Part shown: positions 60,623 to 64,000 of the stretch, one piece after another | How the letters are laid out: each line of letters starts with the position of its first letter | Numbering within the stretch: position 1 is the first letter of the stretch | Assembly: GCF_008831285.2 (NCBI RefSeq) | Contig: NC_045148.1 | Span: 17,335,002 to 17,399,001, forward strand | Direction of reading: 5' to 3' | Length of the DNA: 64,000 bases | DNA from: Nymphaea colorata | Lineage: Eukaryota; Streptophyta; Magnoliopsida; Nymphaeales; Nymphaeaceae | Notes under the pieces: generated by a model | The model's input: the letters and a program-made list of their open reading frames with translations, nothing else | Databases searched by the model: none | Told to the model about the DNA's origin: nothing | Program-made: the position numbers and the translations under genes

Positions 60623-61086
60623 TAGGGGTGAACACATGCCGAATCGACCCCGAGTTCAGTTAACTCGAGCTCGACTCAGCAGTTATGTGTTGAGCTCGAG
60701 CTCGACTCGATTAAGACTCGGCAAACTCGTTTAAATAGAATTGATAGTCATCGTTACAGGTTGAGCTCCAACTCGACTCGATTAAGCCTCAACAAACTCG
60801 TTTGAATATAATTGATATTCGTCTTTATGTGTTGAGTTCGAGCTCGACTCGATTAAAGCTCGACAACCTCGTAAACTCGTTTGAATATATTGACTTGGTT
60901 AAGGCTCGACAAACTCAATTAAGGTTCGGGCTCGACTCGGCAGTTACGTGGTGAGCTCGAACTCAACTCGATTATTTGAACGAGTCACTTATGAACTCGA
61001 GCTCGACTCATTAAGCAAATGACTCGGCTCGCGAGCCGAGCTTTAACTAGTCGAGCTCGAGTAGCTTGATTCATTGTTCACCCCTA
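60623..61086. mobile_element. TCGAG-rich hAT-like non-autonomous element (464 bp)
   Basis: The termini are TAGGGGTGAACA (60623-60634) and TGTTCACCCCTA (61075-61086), perfect 12-bp inverted repeats. The flanking octamers CATAGGGC and CATAGAGA match at six of eight positions, as in an aged hAT duplication. The interior is built of about three units of roughly 85 bp with GAGCTCGAGCTCGACTCGATTAA-type words, kept here to their common core CTCGACTCGATTAA. There is no ORF. It is related in word content to the elements at 932-1438 and 4093. Confidence 0.75.
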
Positions 61087-63486
61087 CATAGAGACAAAGG
61101 CAGATCTTTGAAATTCATAACCTACGACGACAGGACTTTTGAAACCCCAAAAGCTCTCCATTGATTGGGTCGTAACCTAAAAATGAAATCACCAATTAAT
61201 TGCTCCAAATATTGTGTACAAATTAATCTTATATATGTGCTTAGAAAAACAACTAATTTAATATCCTTGTATTTTAAAAAAAAAAATTGGAGGGAGCAAG
61301 AAGAGACCCACCACTCGGATGAGTGTTGAAACTCCATCCTTTTTTTTTGTTCTTTAGGGTCCAAAGCCGTACTAGTGCCTTAATGTAAGCCCAGCACACG
61401 TGATCAGCTTGGCACAATGTTCACATACTATTTTTTGTCACTGGGACATAGCATCGATGCGGGTTAAACTAGTGACCCTCCACCTATGCATTGGGGTTCA
61501 TGCACTTTTTAATTTCAGATTTCTAAGCAAGAAAACCTTATTGCAGCTTTGACATTGCTCTGCTTTCCATATATTTGACCCTAAATACCTAGGGGTGTTT
61601 GAATAAAACTAACGTGCTTGGCTTAGCTCAGCTACATATATGCCTTAATTAACTTGGTTTTACCGAATTTGCTATTTTATATAAAGCATTAAACAAATTG
61701 TTGGTATTGAATTTGCAAATGAAAAACCTTGTTTATCATTCTTAATTTGAGTTTGAAAAGAGTTGCAAGTTTTATTCATGGATGTCGTGGTAGTAGTGCA
61801 CCCTTCAACTTTAGATACTGCATGCACTCAATTATCTTATCCTTGTTTATCATTTTTATCATTAGACAGTTTTAAGGACTTTGGCCGTTGCACCCTTCAA
61901 GGTGCATCATAAATTAATGTTATAAACAGCACCTTGTAACCTCATTTCAAACACCTTCTTACGCAAGATCTCATTGATGAAAGACTTAAAACTTGCAGTA
62001 GAACAAAAAAATTCTCAATGTTTACTGTATTTGTATATATGTTGGAAAAAAGGATAATTTGAGAAAATAATAAGTGATTTTTTTTTTGTAAAATCACATC
62101 TTTATCAGCAATATAATATCGTTCAGAAGTCTCAACATAAGAATCCCAAATTTTGTCAAAATCATGCTGATGTTTGTGACTGTGCCCACAGTAAGTTTAT
62201 TGGTACCTATTTATTGTGGCTTTGTCAACCAGATCCAAATATGGACCATTCCATATAATATTCTTGAGCGTCCGATCGATCTAATCCAGTATCACAGTAC
62301 TGAAGGCTGGGCGCGCAGGTGGGTGGGTCTGCAAATTGCTTACGTAGAGATTTCTGCCAAACTTGGTCCTTGAAAGTTAAACCTCAAAACAGCCAAAGAA
62401 AAAAAAGACTACAAAACTTCCCACAAGGGCCAGAAAGATCTGGTTCTTGTGAATCCATACAGATTCAAAGGCATGCTTCATGAGAGATTAGAGCTAAAGG
62501 CAAAGAGAAGATCAGAAGAGGGGTCCTTCAACGTGGACCATGGGGTCTGTCCTTTTGGTCTGATTCCTGGTTGTATCGTGAAAAGCTGCACGTGACATGG
62601 GCCAGCCTTTCGCAGCGAATGAGCAGGAAGACAGGGACAAGGTACTGTCAAGATCCAAAGAGCAGTGGGCCTCCTCAAGGCAGCAGCAGCAGATTCCCCT
62701 CTTCACTCCACCAGCATTGCCTGTAGAGTAATGATTGTAAGATCTCTTTTCGCTTTTCTGTGGTGTGGTTGATATCCTGCTATCTCCTCTCCCTTCTTCT
62801 CTCTTTTCTTTCCTCTATTCTTCTTGATATTCTGCTTCTTCTTCTTCTTTTCCTTTTCTTTTTCTTTTCCTTTTCTTTTTCCTGCTTGCAGTTACAAGCT
62901 TCCCACATTTTCCATCCCAGGAGTGCCCTCACTTTCTTCCTTGCCTCGTTTTCATTAGATCTTCCTTGCTTTTCCTTTCTTGGTGCTGCCTTAGATTCTT
63001 TCTGTGCAACAAACAGAAAATATGCACATGAGGAAGAGAGAGATGTGATTGCATGAGATTATGTACATGAAGCATGAAGTAGTTAGCAAGCAACCAAGAT
63101 GCAATGTAGTTTAGACCGAATTACATTATTGGGTTACTGCATCATGACCATGAAGGGATGAAATTTTTTTGTCTACCCAACAAACACAGTACTCTTGTCA
63201 CGAGTGCAAATTAACCTCAATCTCCAGGTTTTAGACCATGTTCTGTCGCATCCATGTTATCGAATTGAATCTAGACGAAGTCCATCCGCAGGTACTAGAA
63301 CGAGACCATACAAAACTCATGTTAATTAAAAGATATTTTAAACATAATTTCAGCTTTCTAAAGTGTTTGTCACTATTAATTTAGTAAAAATATTATTTGT
63401 TTCCAGTTGATTTTCGGAAAAATATTTACCTTTTTACTAACAATAAAAGTTTTAGATTTTATAAGAGCGGTGAATCATTGATGGTT

Positions 63487-63536
<50 letters not shown>

Positions 63537-64000
63537 GTTCTGTGAATACTGATTTTAGCATTTTAAAGTTTTGTACTTTCGACTACCTTCAGAAGCACTT
63601 AAATGACTTAATTTGTTTTCTTCTCACCTAGGGGATCTCATCAAGCTACAACTGTATTACAGAAACAAGGACTGAAGAGTGGCATCAAAGTTACCAAAAT
63701 CACCAACCGGACATGTCATTTTCATGATTTCACATGAGGTCGACGTTTCGGTTCTAGAGATAAAAATCCTGAACTCCAAGAGGTCATTGGTGCAATTATA
63801 TATAATATTGAATACGTGCTGTGATTGATAAAGATGCATGGCAGTTCTAATATTTGTTGTTAACTTTTCCTTCTTTTTTTTTTTGGAGATAGCAGGAACT
63901 GTGATTAACTATCAACGATTTTGTTACTCACTAAAAACGCACTTCTTTAATTGACTGTAACAATAGCAGCTTTATATGGAGGAGATAGAGAACAAAAAAC
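61087..64000. other. Intergenic, no gene recognised
   Basis: It is AT-rich with a pyrimidine-rich stretch near 62780-62890, which could be the leader of a plus-strand transcript, and an (AT)n run near 63489-63532. I compared 62470-62720 by eye with common plant microRNA sequences and saw no match. Confidence 0.4.
63489..63532. repeat. (AT)n microsatellite
   Basis: About 44 bp of alternating AT. Confidence 0.95.

Noticed and set aside
62470-62760. Possible microRNA precursor in moderately GC-rich sequence
   Set aside because: No stretch resembling common conserved plant microRNAs and no obvious long hairpin by eye.

Overview
The window is nuclear DNA of a flowering plant. It has long AT-rich intergenic stretches, spliced genes with GT..AG introns, Copia retrotransposons primed by an initiator-Met-tRNA-type site, hAT-like and Harbinger-like non-autonomous DNA elements, long (AT)n runs, and a jasmonate-pathway gene. 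The NLR locus is of the TIR-NBS-LRR class (RNBS-D motif FLDIACFF). Grasses lack that class, so a eudicot, magnoliid or basal angiosperm is more likely. I cannot name the species.

Region 1, about 1-20480, is mostly repeats. It holds a paralogous repeat pair (441-1465 and 12417-12955, with a third inverted fragment near 9400-9510); a TCGAG-rich insertion with an 8-bp target duplication inside the first copy; a large foldback element (1785-4091) whose right arm is split by a 1.5-kb Harbinger-like element; an hAT-like start at 4093 followed by a captured piece of ribosomal protein S15; a decayed Copia (6745-8600); a 233-bp hAT-type MITE (8631-8863); a near-perfect 256-bp palindrome (10711-10966); and a complete but coding-dead Copia (13446-17975).

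Region 2, about 20480-39040, is a decaying NLR cluster. One NB-ARC/LRR gene (20481-29811) has long open exons but several independent lesions: no TIR exon found, a Tyr in the kinase-2 motif, a broken splice donor, a 5.7-kb Copia inserted in an LRR exon, and a 20-bp tandem duplication that truncates the C-terminus. Two further 3'-end fragments of the same family lie at 32725-33480 and about 38966-39036. A BED-finger fragment and an allene oxide cyclase gene (34853-36574, minus strand) sit among them.

Region 3, 39474-56818, is ordinary conserved gene space. It has CCT2 (chaperonin subunit beta, minus), a divergent U5 snRNP GTPase gene (SNU114/EFTUD2/CLO type, plus), and a convergent short TPX2-domain gene (minus). 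I resolved exon models for AOC, CCT2, the U5 GTPase and the TPX2 gene from splice sites and reading phase. Their predicted lengths (256, 528, 993 and 207 aa) fit the families.

Region 4, 56819-64000, shows no gene I can recognise. It has a 464-bp TCGAG-rich hAT-like element (60623-61086), a 44-bp tandem duplication and a microsatellite.

I found no convincing tRNA, rRNA, CRISPR or previously undescribed enzymatic system. The most unusual items are the nested foldback, the long young-looking palindrome, the gene-fragment capture, and the family-specific post-LRR region shared by the three NLR pieces.
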